This document shows positions 10,661 through 20,260 of a DNA stretch of 64,000 nucleotides, one piece after another; position 1 is the first letter of the stretch; each line of letters begins with the position of its first letter. The DNA is from Conus ventricosus (taxonomy: Eukaryota; Mollusca; Gastropoda; Neogastropoda; Conidae), in the NCBI GenBank assembly GCA_018398815.1, contig CM031609.1, forward strand, positions 28,486,105 through 28,550,104, written 5' to 3'. The position numbers and the translations under genes were made by a program. The notes below the pieces were generated by a model. That model ran no database searches. It was not told the DNA's origin and was given only the letters and a program-made list of their open reading frames with translations.

Positions 10661-10870
10661 CACGTGCAGCCAACCCGCACGTGCAAACAACCGCAAACGG
10701 GAGCCCACACGCTATATAACATCGGCGGTGGGCAAACCAAAAACCATCCTGATGACAGCGGAACGCGCTCGAAACAAATTTGTAGATTCTTTTTTAAAAA
10801 CCTATTTTAACAAATGTTGCTCCCCAAGGGGTCGAGCACTATCAAAATCATTTGGGTATTTTAACCACAC
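10655..10870 (+). mobile_element. PLE direct (3') pseudo-LTR
   Basis: Begins near GCAGCCAACCCGCACGTGCA, contains a TATATAA stretch (about 10713) and the hammerhead at 10739-10795, and ends at AACAAATGTTGCTCCCCAAG...TTTTAACCACAC before (AT)n. The same ending recurs in decayed form at 13870-14005 and 18000-18120 on the minus strand. Confidence 0.82.
10739..10795 (+). ncRNA. Type-I hammerhead ribozyme motif (PLE, direct copy)
   Basis: CTGATGA at 10749-10755. Stem II AGCG/CGCT (10757-10769) is closed by C opposite C at the core. GAAA is at 10771-10774, and stem III ACA/TGT (10774-10783) closes an AATT tetraloop. H17 is A10784, giving a GTA cleavage site. Stem I is ATC/GAT, then a 2x2 internal loop, then AAAAA/TTTTT (10739-10743 with 10790-10794). 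An internal loop in stem I is where natural type-I hammerheads make tertiary contacts. Confidence 0.78.
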
Positions 10871-10916
10871 TAATATAATATATATATATATTATATATAT
10901 ATATATATTATATATA
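10871..10916. repeat. (AT)n tract
   Basis: (AT)n with ATTA interruptions between the PLE end and the first partial X monomer. Confidence 0.9.
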
Positions 10917-11096
10917 CAACAAACTAACAAATTCCAAGGATAAGTACCGAGCACCGTTCCAGCAGCCTAGAGAGCAGCTTGGTGTTGCAATGACTGCAAG
11001 AAATATTGAATTATAAACAAAGCTTGCTCTTATGTCTTAGAGTGTCCCCTATTTCTTCACTCTAAGACATAAGAGCAAGCTTTGTTTATAATATCT
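10916..11096. repeat. Partial X monomers in inverted orientation (fold-back)
   Basis: About 130 bp of unit X in plus orientation (ACAACAAACTAACAAATTCC onward) meets an inverted X fragment. Perfect 35-bp arms at 11010-11044 and 11058-11092 enclose 13 nt (TCCCCTATTTCTT). Confidence 0.9.
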
Positions 11097-11163
11097 CTCC
11101 TCTCTTCTCTCCTTCTCTCTCTCTACTCTCTCTCTATTATATTATATATATATATATATATAT
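11097..11163. repeat. (CT)n then (AT)n
   Basis: Pyrimidine tract followed by (AT)n directly before the first full X monomer. Confidence 0.9.
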
Positions 11164-11484
11164 ACAACAAACTAATAAATTCCAAGGATAAGTACCGAGC
11201 ACCGTTCCAGCAACTTACAGAGCAGCTTGGTGTTGCAATGACTGCAAGAAATATTGAATTATAAACAAAGCTTGCTCTTATGTCTTAGATTAAAGAAATA
11301 GGGGAGATACGCATTCATATCTGCAGTGGTGAATGATTCTGCCTACTAACAGTATGTGCATGGTGGGTGAAGGGGAAAAAATAAATAAAATAAATGCTTC
11401 TCAAAATGAGCCTTCAGCAAGCTTATATTCTCCAAGGGGGAGACATCCTCCCATAGGGAGGGAAACCACTAACAATAAAACTCT

Positions 11485-11531
11485 GGTCATATACCGATAT
11501 TTCGAAACTTGGTGGTTTTCCCTCAGTGACC
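11485..11531 (-). ncRNA. Hammerhead ribozyme in X, core-mutated copy
   Basis: Same 47-nt fold as the other X copies, but the core reads CTGAGGG then AAAAC instead of CTGAGGA then GAAAC. The invariant A9 and first stem II base are changed. Probably inactive, or a base-call artefact. Confidence 0.7.
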
Positions 11532-12117
11532 GCGGAAAGTGGTAATTGACTCCTCTGCCTTCTCAGTTTTAAGAAGAATGCAATCCCAGAAAAGGCTGGT
11601 GTGCAATACCGTAGTATGTTTGTTGAGTTTTCAAAAAACCAGCCAAAGGTGCCACCTAAGAAGCAAATGAAAAACATGAAAGAGCAAAACAAGCTACATA
11701 TTTCTTGTGAAAAGTAGAAAATATAAAAAAATATCCTCTTAAGACACAAGTGCTGAGGGCCAGTTCTTGGAATGAATCCGCAAGGGACTAAAATACAACA
11801 AACTAAATAAATTCCAAGGATAAGTACCGAGCACCGTTCCAGCAACTTACAGAGCAGCTTGGTGTTGCAATGACTGCAAGAAATATTGAATTAAAAACAA
11901 AGCTTGCTCTTATGTCTTAGATTAAAGAAATAGGGGGATACGCATTCATATCTGCAGTGGTAGATGATTCTGCCTAACTAACAGTATGTGCATGAGTGGT
12001 GAAGGGGAAAAATAAAATAAAATAAATGCTTCTCAAAATGAGCCTTCAGCAAGCTTATATTCTCCAAGGGGGAGACATCCTCCCATAGGGAGGGAAACTC
12101 ACTAACATATAACTCCT

Positions 12118-12164
12118 GGTCATATACCGATATTTCGAAACTTGGTGGTTTCTCCTCAGTGACC
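12118..12164 (-). ncRNA. Type-I hammerhead ribozyme in X monomer
   Basis: Minus strand: stem I GGTCA/TGACC (5 bp), core CTGAGGA, stem II GAAAC/GTTTC (5 bp, loop CACCAA), GAAA, and stem III ATA/TAT with loop TCGG. H17 is A. All positions of the CTGANGA...GAAA...NTH consensus are met. Confidence 0.85.
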
Positions 12165-12506
12165 GCGGAAAGTGGTAAATTTGACTCCTCTGCCTTCTCA
12201 GTTTTAAGAAGAATGCAATCCCAGAAAAGGCTGGTGTGCAATACCGTAGTATGTTTGTTGAGTTTTCAAAAAACCAGCCAAGGTGCCACCTAAGAAGCAA
12301 ATGAAAACATGAAAGAGCAAACAAGCTACTTTTCTTGTGAAAAGTAGAAATATAAAAAAATATCCTCTTAAGACACAAGTGCTGAGGGCCAGTTCTTGGA
12401 ATGAATCCGCAAGGGACTAAAATACAACAAACTAATAAATTCCAAGGATAAGTACCGAGCACCGTTCCAGCAACTTACAGAGCAGCTGGTGTTGCAATGA
12501 CTGCAA

Positions 12507-12575
12507 GAAATATTGAATTATAAACAAAGCTTGCTCTTATAATTCAATATTTCTTGCAGTCATTGCAACACCAAG
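12507..12575. repeat. Palindrome centre of X arrays
   Basis: GCAAGAAATATTGAATTATA is mirrored by its complement after a spacer of about 18 nt holding AAGCTTGCTC. The X arrays face each other here with arms of about 1.3 kb. The identical junction recurs at 16620-16690. Confidence 0.9.
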
Positions 12576-12902
12576 CTGCTCTGTAAGTTGCTGGAACGGT
12601 GCTCGGTACTTCCTCTATGGAATCTATTAGTTTGTTGTATTTTAGTCCCTTGCGGATTCATTCCAAGAACTGGCCCTCAGCACTTGTGTCTTAAGAGGAA
12701 TTTTTTTTATATTTTCTACTTTTCACAAGAAAATGTAGCTTGTTTTGCTCTTTCATGTTTTTCATTTGCTTCTTAGGTGGCACCTTTGGCTGGTTTTTTT
12801 GAAAACTCAACAAACATACTACGGTATTGCACACCAGCCTTTCTGGGATTGCATTCTTCTTAAAACTGAGAAGGCAGAGGAGTTCAAATTACCACTTTCC
12901 GC

Positions 12903-12949
12903 GGTCACTGAGGAGAAACCACCAAGTTTCGAAATATCGGTATATGACC
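12903..12949 (+). ncRNA. Type-I hammerhead ribozyme in X monomer
   Basis: Stem I 12903-12907 with 12945-12949. Core CTGAGGA 12908-12914. Stem II 12915-12919 with 12926-12930. GAAA 12931-12934. Stem III 12934-12936 with 12941-12943. Predicted cleavage after A12944. Confidence 0.87.
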
Positions 12950-13536
12950 AGAGTTAAATGTTGGTGAGTTTCCCTCCCTATGGGAGGATGTCTCCCCCTT
13001 GGAGAATATAAGCTTGCTGAAGGCTCATTTGAGAAGCATTTATTTTATTTATTTTTTCCCCCTTCACCCACTCATGCACATACTGTTAGTTAGGCAGAAT
13101 CATCTACCCACTGCAGATATGAATGCGTATCTCCCCCTATTTCTTAATCTAAGACATAAGAACAAGCTTTGTTTATAATTCAATATTTCTTGCAGTCATT
13201 GCAACACCAAGCTGCTCTGTAAGTTGCTGGAACGGTGCTCGGTACTTATCCTTGGAATTTATTAGTTTGTTGTATTTTAGTCCCTTGCGGATTCATTCCA
13301 AGAACTGGCCCTCAGCACTTGTGTCTTAAGAGGATATTTTTTTATATTTTCTACTTTTCACAAGAAAATGTAGCTTGTTTTGCTCTTTCATGTTTTTTCA
13401 TTTGCTTCTTAGGTGGCACCTTTGGCTGGTTTTTTTGAAACTCAACAAACATACTACGGTATTGCACACCAGCCTTTCTGGGATTGCATTCTTCTTAAAA
13501 CTGAGAAGGCAGAGGAGTCAAATTACCACTTTCCGC

Positions 13537-13583
13537 GGTCACTGAGGAGAAACCACCAAGTTTCGAAATATCGGTATATGACC
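13537..13583 (+). ncRNA. Type-I hammerhead ribozyme in X monomer
   Basis: Identical 47-nt motif to 12903-12949, 634 bp downstream in the next head-to-tail unit. A transcript through both sites would release one 634-nt monomer. Confidence 0.87.
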
Positions 13584-13817
13584 AGGAGTTATATGTTAGT
13601 GAGTTTCCCTCCCTATGGGAGGATGTCTCCCCCTTGGAGAATATAAGCTTGCTGAAGGCTCATTTTGAGAAGCATTTATTTTATTTATTTTTTCCCCTTC
13701 ACCCACTCATGCACATACTGTTAGTTAGGCAGAATCATCTACCACTGCAGATATGAATGCGTATCTCCCCCTATTTCTTTAATCTAAGACATAAGAGCAA
13801 GCTTTGTTTATAATTCA

Positions 13818-13825
13818 ATATATAT

Positions 13826-13865
<40 letters not shown>
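13818..13865. repeat. (AT)n(TG)n tract
   Basis: Lies between the X array and the decayed minus-strand PLE end. Confidence 0.9.
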
Positions 13866-13869
13866 ATGG

Positions 13870-14007
13870 TGTGTGTGAAGAAGAATGTAATTAAAAATCC
13901 TAAAATGACTTTAAAAGTGCTCCGACCCTTGGGGAGCAACATTTGTTAACAAATTGAAAAGGAATATTACAACTCTACAAATTTGTTTCTAGCGCTTGGC
14001 TATCGTC

Positions 14008-14016
<9 letters not shown>
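13870..14016 (-). mobile_element. Decayed PLE pseudo-LTR end with hammerhead relic
   Basis: The reverse complement matches the PLE 3' pseudo-LTR end (AACAAATGTTGCTCCCCAAG) and its AGCGCT..GAAACAAATTTGTAG hammerhead half. The first core box has drifted to ATGACGA (C3 lost, N7 = C), while stem II TAGC/GCTA is compensated. (AT)n follows at once. Confidence 0.65.

Positions 14017-14091
<75 letters not shown>
14006..14091. repeat. (AT)n(GA)n compound microsatellite
   Basis: (AT)n to 14044, then (GA)n to 14091. Confidence 0.95.
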
Positions 14092-14094
<3 letters not shown>

Positions 14095-14300
14095 TGCTGA
14101 ACAATTAAGTAGTGGGGGAAAACAAGTGCAGGTTAACAATTCTTCAGTCGTTATAGTAATGACTTGGCAAAGATTGAACTTTAAAAAAAAATGGAAGATG
14201 AAGAAAATGGGGGGAATATATTAAATATGAGAAGCCCTTCACTAGCTGCCTGAGGGAACCACCGTACTCCCTCTCGAAGGCAGCCTATTTGTATTGCCTG
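14092..14300. other. Duplicated spacer, first copy
   Basis: About 200 bp (ATATGCTGAACAATTAAGTAG onward, through the TGCCTGAGGGAACCACCGTA segment) repeated nearly exactly at 18211-18425. No coding potential. Confidence 0.7.
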
Positions 14301-14341
14301 CTCCTAGACCTTTCGTCCGCTGGATCGGACTCATCAGGGAG
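14301..14341 (-). ncRNA. Hammerhead ribozyme motif, third type
   Basis: Minus strand: stem I CTCC/GGAG, core CTGATGA, stem II GTCCG/CGGAC (5 bp with ATCCAG loop), and GAAA. Stem III is minimal (A-T, G-C closing GT), and H17 is A. Very short stem III also occurs in the newt and PLE hammerheads. The repeat on its plus-strand side is (TG)n. Confidence 0.65.
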
Positions 14342-14359
14342 ACACGGCTGATTGTGTCG

Positions 14360-14750
14360 TGTGTGTGTGTGTGTGTGTGTGCGTGTGTGTGTGTGTGTAA
14401 GCACATATGCACGCGCGCGCACGCACAACATATATGCACACGTTCGTGCGTACACACACACACACACACCCACACACCACACACACACACACTGACAGAA
14501 ACCAATTTATTGTCGAATTAACTCAAGGGTTTTACTGACATTACGAAAACCCTTATGAAAAGAATAACACACACACCACACACACACACACACACCCACA
14601 CACACACACCCCACACACACACACACATGCGCGTCCCCGCACAACACACACACACGCACGCACGCACGCGCACACACCACACCACACACACACACACATA
14701 TATACCTTACATAAGCGCGCGCGTACGAGCGCAGCCAACACAGGCACACA

Positions 14751-14796
<46 letters not shown>

Positions 14797-14839
14797 CACA
14801 CACACACGTGCACGCACACGCACCGTACATGCACTCGCG
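14360..14839. repeat. (TG)n/(CA)n/(ACGC)n microsatellites up to gap
   Basis: Alternating purine-pyrimidine repeats run into the assembly gap. The short stretch 14498-14565 between them (CCAATTTATTGTCGAATTAA) recurs at 18636-18700. Confidence 0.95.
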
Positions 14840-15839
14840 NNNNNNNNNNNNNNNNNNNNNNNNNNNNNNNNNNNNNNNNNNNNNNNNNNNNNNNNNNNNN
14901 NNNNNNNNNNNNNNNNNNNNNNNNNNNNNNNNNNNNNNNNNNNNNNNNNNNNNNNNNNNNNNNNNNNNNNNNNNNNNNNNNNNNNNNNNNNNNNNNNNNN
15001 NNNNNNNNNNNNNNNNNNNNNNNNNNNNNNNNNNNNNNNNNNNNNNNNNNNNNNNNNNNNNNNNNNNNNNNNNNNNNNNNNNNNNNNNNNNNNNNNNNNN
15101 NNNNNNNNNNNNNNNNNNNNNNNNNNNNNNNNNNNNNNNNNNNNNNNNNNNNNNNNNNNNNNNNNNNNNNNNNNNNNNNNNNNNNNNNNNNNNNNNNNNN
15201 NNNNNNNNNNNNNNNNNNNNNNNNNNNNNNNNNNNNNNNNNNNNNNNNNNNNNNNNNNNNNNNNNNNNNNNNNNNNNNNNNNNNNNNNNNNNNNNNNNNN
15301 NNNNNNNNNNNNNNNNNNNNNNNNNNNNNNNNNNNNNNNNNNNNNNNNNNNNNNNNNNNNNNNNNNNNNNNNNNNNNNNNNNNNNNNNNNNNNNNNNNNN
15401 NNNNNNNNNNNNNNNNNNNNNNNNNNNNNNNNNNNNNNNNNNNNNNNNNNNNNNNNNNNNNNNNNNNNNNNNNNNNNNNNNNNNNNNNNNNNNNNNNNNN
15501 NNNNNNNNNNNNNNNNNNNNNNNNNNNNNNNNNNNNNNNNNNNNNNNNNNNNNNNNNNNNNNNNNNNNNNNNNNNNNNNNNNNNNNNNNNNNNNNNNNNN
15601 NNNNNNNNNNNNNNNNNNNNNNNNNNNNNNNNNNNNNNNNNNNNNNNNNNNNNNNNNNNNNNNNNNNNNNNNNNNNNNNNNNNNNNNNNNNNNNNNNNNN
15701 NNNNNNNNNNNNNNNNNNNNNNNNNNNNNNNNNNNNNNNNNNNNNNNNNNNNNNNNNNNNNNNNNNNNNNNNNNNNNNNNNNNNNNNNNNNNNNNNNNNN
15801 NNNNNNNNNNNNNNNNNNNNNNNNNNNNNNNNNNNNNNN
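14840..15839. other. Assembly gap, 1000 N
   Basis: Exactly 1000 N, a conventional gap size, with simple repeat on one side and the interior of an X monomer on the other. The true distance is unknown. Confidence 1.
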
Positions 15840-15841
15840 GC

Positions 15842-16653
15842 GTAAATAAATTTTAATGACAAGTGCTGGGGCCAGTTCTTGAATGAATCCGCAAGGGACT
15901 AAATACAACAAACTAATAAATTCCAAGGATAAGTACGGCACGTTCCAGCAACTTACAGAGCAGCTTGGTGTTGCAATGACTGCAAGAAATATTGAATTAT
16001 AAACAAAGCTTGCTCTTATGTCTTAGATTAAAGAAATAGGGGGAGATACGCATTCATATCTGCAGTGGTAGATGATTCTGCCTAACTAACAGTATGTGCA
16101 TGAGTGGGTGAAGGGGGAAAAAATAAATAAAATAAATGCTTCTCAAAATGAGCCTTCAGCAAGCTTTATTCTCCAAGGGGGAGACATCCTCCCATAGGGA
16201 GGGAAACTCACTAACATATAACTCCTGGTCATATACCGATATTTCGAAACTTGGTGGTTTCTCCTCAGTGACCGCGGAAAGTGGTAATTTGACTCCTCTG
16301 CCTTCTCAGTTTTAAGAAGAATGCAATCCAGAAAAGGCTGGTGTGCAATACCGTAGTATGTTTGTTGAGTTTTCAAAAAACCAGCCAAAGGTGCCACCTA
16401 AGAAGCAAATGAAAAACATGAAAGAGCAAAACAAGCTACATTTTCTTGTGAAAAGTAGAAAATATAAAAAAAATATCCTCTTAAGACACAAGTGCTGAGG
16501 GCCAGTTCTTGGAATGAATCCGCAAGGGACTAAAATACAACAAACTAATAAATTCCAAGGATAAGTACCGAGCACCGTTCCAGCAACTTACAGAGCAGCT
16601 TGGTGTTGCAATGACTGCAAGAAATATTGAATTATAAACAAAGCTTGCTCTTA
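15842..16653 (+). mobile_element. X monomer array after gap (left arm, second palindrome)
   Basis: A partial X unit up to about 15904, one complete unit (15905-16536) and a partial one to the palindrome centre. Near-identical to 11795-12523. Confidence 0.85.
16227..16273 (-). ncRNA. Type-I hammerhead ribozyme in X monomer
   Basis: Consensus 47-nt motif with intact core and stems, on the minus strand. Confidence 0.86.
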
Positions 16654-16690
16654 TAATTCAATATTTCTTGCAGTCATTGCAACACCAAGC
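16620..16690. repeat. Second palindrome centre
   Basis: Same junction and AAGCTTGCTC-containing spacer as at 12507-12575, so the palindrome was duplicated as a unit or assembled twice. Confidence 0.88.
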
Positions 16691-17014
16691 TGCTCTGTAA
16701 GTTGCTGGAACGGTGCTCGGTACTTATCCTTGGAATCTATTAGTTTGTTGTATTTTAGTCCCTTGCGGATTCATTCCAAGAACTGGCCCTCAGCACTTGT
16801 GTCTTAAGAGGATATTTTTTTATATTTTCTACTTTTCACAAGAAAATGTAGCTTGTTTTGCTCTTTCATGTTTTTCATTTGCTTCTTAGGTGGCACCTTT
16901 GGCTGGTTTTTTGAAAACTCAACAAACATACTACGGTATTGCACACCAGCCTTTTCTGGGATTGCATTCTTCTTAAAACTGAGAAGGCAGAGGAGTCAAA
17001 TTACCACTTTCCGC

Positions 17015-17061
17015 GGTCACTGAGGAGAAACCACCAAGTTTCGAAATATCGGTATATGACC
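17015..17061 (+). ncRNA. Type-I hammerhead ribozyme in X monomer
   Basis: Consensus copy, all stems and core bases present. Confidence 0.87.
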
Positions 17062-17649
17062 AGGAGTTATATGTTGGTGAGTTTCCCTCCTATGGGAGGA
17101 TGTCTCCCCCTTGGAGAATATAAGCTTGCTGAAGGCTCATTTTGAGAAGCATTTATTTTATTTATTTTTTCCCCCTTCACCCACTCATGCACATACTGTT
17201 AGTTAGGCAGAATCATCTACCACTGCAGATATGAATGCGTATCTCCCCTATTTCTTTAATCTAAGACATAAGAACAAGCTTTGTTTATAATTCAATATTT
17301 CTTGCAGTCATTGCAACACCAAGCTGCTCTGTAAGTTGCTGGAACGGTGCTCGGTACTTATCCTTGGAATTTATTAGTTTGTTGTATTTTAGTCCCTTGC
17401 GGATTCATTCCAAGAACTGGCCCTCAGCACTTGTGTCTTAAGAGGATATTTTTTTTATATTTTCTACTTTTCACAAGAAAATGTAGCTTGTTTTGCTCTT
17501 TCATGTTTTTCATTTGCTTCTTAGGTGGCACCTTTGGCTGGTTTTTTGAAAACTCAACAAACATACTACGGTATTGCACACCAGCCTTTTCTGGGATTGC
17601 ATTCTTCTTAAAACTGAGAAGGCAGAGGAGTCAAATTACCACTTTCCGC

Positions 17650-17696
17650 GGTCACTGAGGAGAAACCACCAAGTTTCGAAATATCGGTATATGACC
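17650..17696 (+). ncRNA. Type-I hammerhead ribozyme in X monomer
   Basis: Consensus copy, 635 bp after the previous one. Confidence 0.87.
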
Positions 17697-17927
17697 AGGA
17701 GTTATATGTTAGTGAGTTTCCCTCCCTATGGGAGGATGTCTCCCCTTGGAGAATATAAGCTTGCTGAAGGCTCATTTTGAGAAGCATTTATTTTATTTAT
17801 TTTTTCCCCTTCACCCACTCATGCACATATGTTAGTTAGGCAGAATCATCTACCACTGCAGATATGAATGCGTATCTCCCCCTATTTCTTTAATCTAAGA
17901 CATAAGAGCAAGCTTTGTTTATAATTC

Positions 17928-17956
17928 AATATATATTTATATATTATATATATTAT

Positions 17957-17990
<34 letters not shown>

Positions 17991-18121
17991 GAAGATGAAT
18001 GTAATTAAAAATCCTAAAAATGACTTTAAAGTGCTCGACCCTTGGGGAGCAACATTTGTTAACAATATTGAAAAGGAATATTAAAACTCTACAAATTTGT
18101 TTCTAGCGCTTGGCTATCGTC

Positions 18122-18210
<89 letters not shown>
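17928..18210 (-). mobile_element. Decayed PLE pseudo-LTR end, second copy, in AT/TG/GA repeats
   Basis: Near-duplicate of 13818-14091: (AT)n(TG)n, the PLE end with ATGACGA and GAAAC hammerhead relic (about 18092-18124), then (AT)n and (GA)n. Confidence 0.65.
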
Positions 18211-18213
<3 letters not shown>

Positions 18214-18426
18214 TGCTGAACAATTAAGTAGTGGGGGAAAACAAGTGCAGGTTAACAATTCTTCAGTCGTTATAGTAATGACTTGGCAAAGATTTGAAAA
18301 TTTAAAAAAAAAAATGGAAGATGAAGAAAATGGGGGGAATATATTATAATATGAGAAGCCCTTCACTAGCTGCCTGAGGGAACCACCGTACTCCCTCTCG
18401 AAGGCAGCTCTATTTGTTATTGCCTG

Positions 18427-18467
18427 CTCCTAGACCTTTCGTCCGCTGGATCGGACTCATCAGGGAG
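18427..18467 (-). ncRNA. Hammerhead ribozyme motif, third type, second copy
   Basis: Same CTCC/GGAG stem I, CTGATGA, GTCCG/CGGAC stem II and GAAA as 14301-14341. Flanking bases differ slightly (GAGGGC in place of GAGACA). Confidence 0.65.
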
Positions 18468-18483
18468 GGCACGGCTGATTGTG

Positions 18484-18695
18484 TCGTGTGTGTGTGTGTG
18501 TGTGTGTGCGTGTGTGTGTGTGTGTGTATGCACATATGCACGCGCGCGCACGCACAGACATATATGCACACGTTCGTGCGTACACACACACACACACACA
18601 CACACCCCCAACACACACACACAACTGACAGAAACCAATTTTTTTGTCGAATTAACTCAAGGTTATACTGACATTTACGAAAACATTATGAACAG

Positions 18696-18758
<63 letters not shown>

Positions 18759-18797
18759 CGCGCTCGCGCACACACACACACACGCACGCACGCACGC

Positions 18798-18830
<33 letters not shown>

Positions 18831-18869
18831 CCTTACATAAGCGCGCGCGTACGAGCGCAGCCAACACAG

Positions 18870-18937
<68 letters not shown>

Positions 18938-19010
18938 ACGCACACGCACACGTACATGCACTCGCGCGCGCGCGCACAGACACACACACACACATACACA
19001 TGCGCGCGCC

Positions 19011-19056
<46 letters not shown>

Positions 19057-19400
19057 ACACACAACACACACCACACACACACACCACTTGTGCGTAAACA
19101 CACGCTTACACGAACATTCATACACGTACATTTACACCCGTATGCACAGACGCTTCCTCAGTCATGTATTCACACAGACGCACACACAGACATATGCACA
19201 GACATAGACTCCTACTGACACACAGACACACATGCCAGCGCGCGAGCGAGCGTTCAGGCATAAATGTATACAGACACAGAGAGGCACGCATGGAATAAAT
19301 CACACACACATACAGACACACACATACACGCACGCGCGCGCACGCACGCACGCACGCACGCACCCACACACACACAGGGCACGCACGTACGCGCGCACAG

Positions 19401-19457
<57 letters not shown>

Positions 19458-19479
19458 CGCGTGCGCGTACGTGTGCACT

Positions 19480-19535
<56 letters not shown>
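18484..19535. repeat. Long (CA)n/(TG)n/(ACGC)n/(GA)n complex
   Basis: About 1 kb of dinucleotide repeat with GCGCGC and ACGC inserts, ending in (GA)n. It matches 14360-14839 at its start and so indicates what the gap may contain. Confidence 0.95.

Positions 19536-20260
<725 letters not shown>

Larger units (their letters stand above)
11164..12523 (+). mobile_element. X monomer array, two complete units plus partial (left arm)
   Basis: Head-to-tail monomers start at 11164, 11795 and 12424 (ACAACAAACTAATAAATTCC), about 631 bp apart. The third is only about 100 bp. Each full unit holds one hammerhead on the minus strand, so the functional strand of X is minus here. There is no coding potential. 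A tandem array of hammerhead monomers is the hallmark of retrozymes, though animal retrozymes known to me are shorter (roughly 170-400 nt). Confidence 0.85.
12541..13815 (-). mobile_element. X monomer array, two units (right arm, inverted)
   Basis: Two monomers in the opposite orientation to 11164-12523, with hammerheads on the plus strand 634 bp apart. The array ends in (AT)n(TG)n at 13818, mirroring the (AT)n that borders the left arm. Confidence 0.85.
16654..17927 (-). mobile_element. X monomer array, two units (right arm, second palindrome)
   Basis: Two inverted monomers matching 12541-13815, again ending in an (AT)n(TG)n tract. Confidence 0.85.

Noticed and set aside
11423..13646. Recurrent 70-140-aa frames in X monomers (LVCCILVPCGFIPRTGP)
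   Set aside because: They occur because X is repeated. Monomers differ by frame-breaking indels, frames exist only in some copies, and no coding signature is seen.
14507..15941. Long frames across the gap
   Set aside because: They are open only because N bases contain no stop codons.
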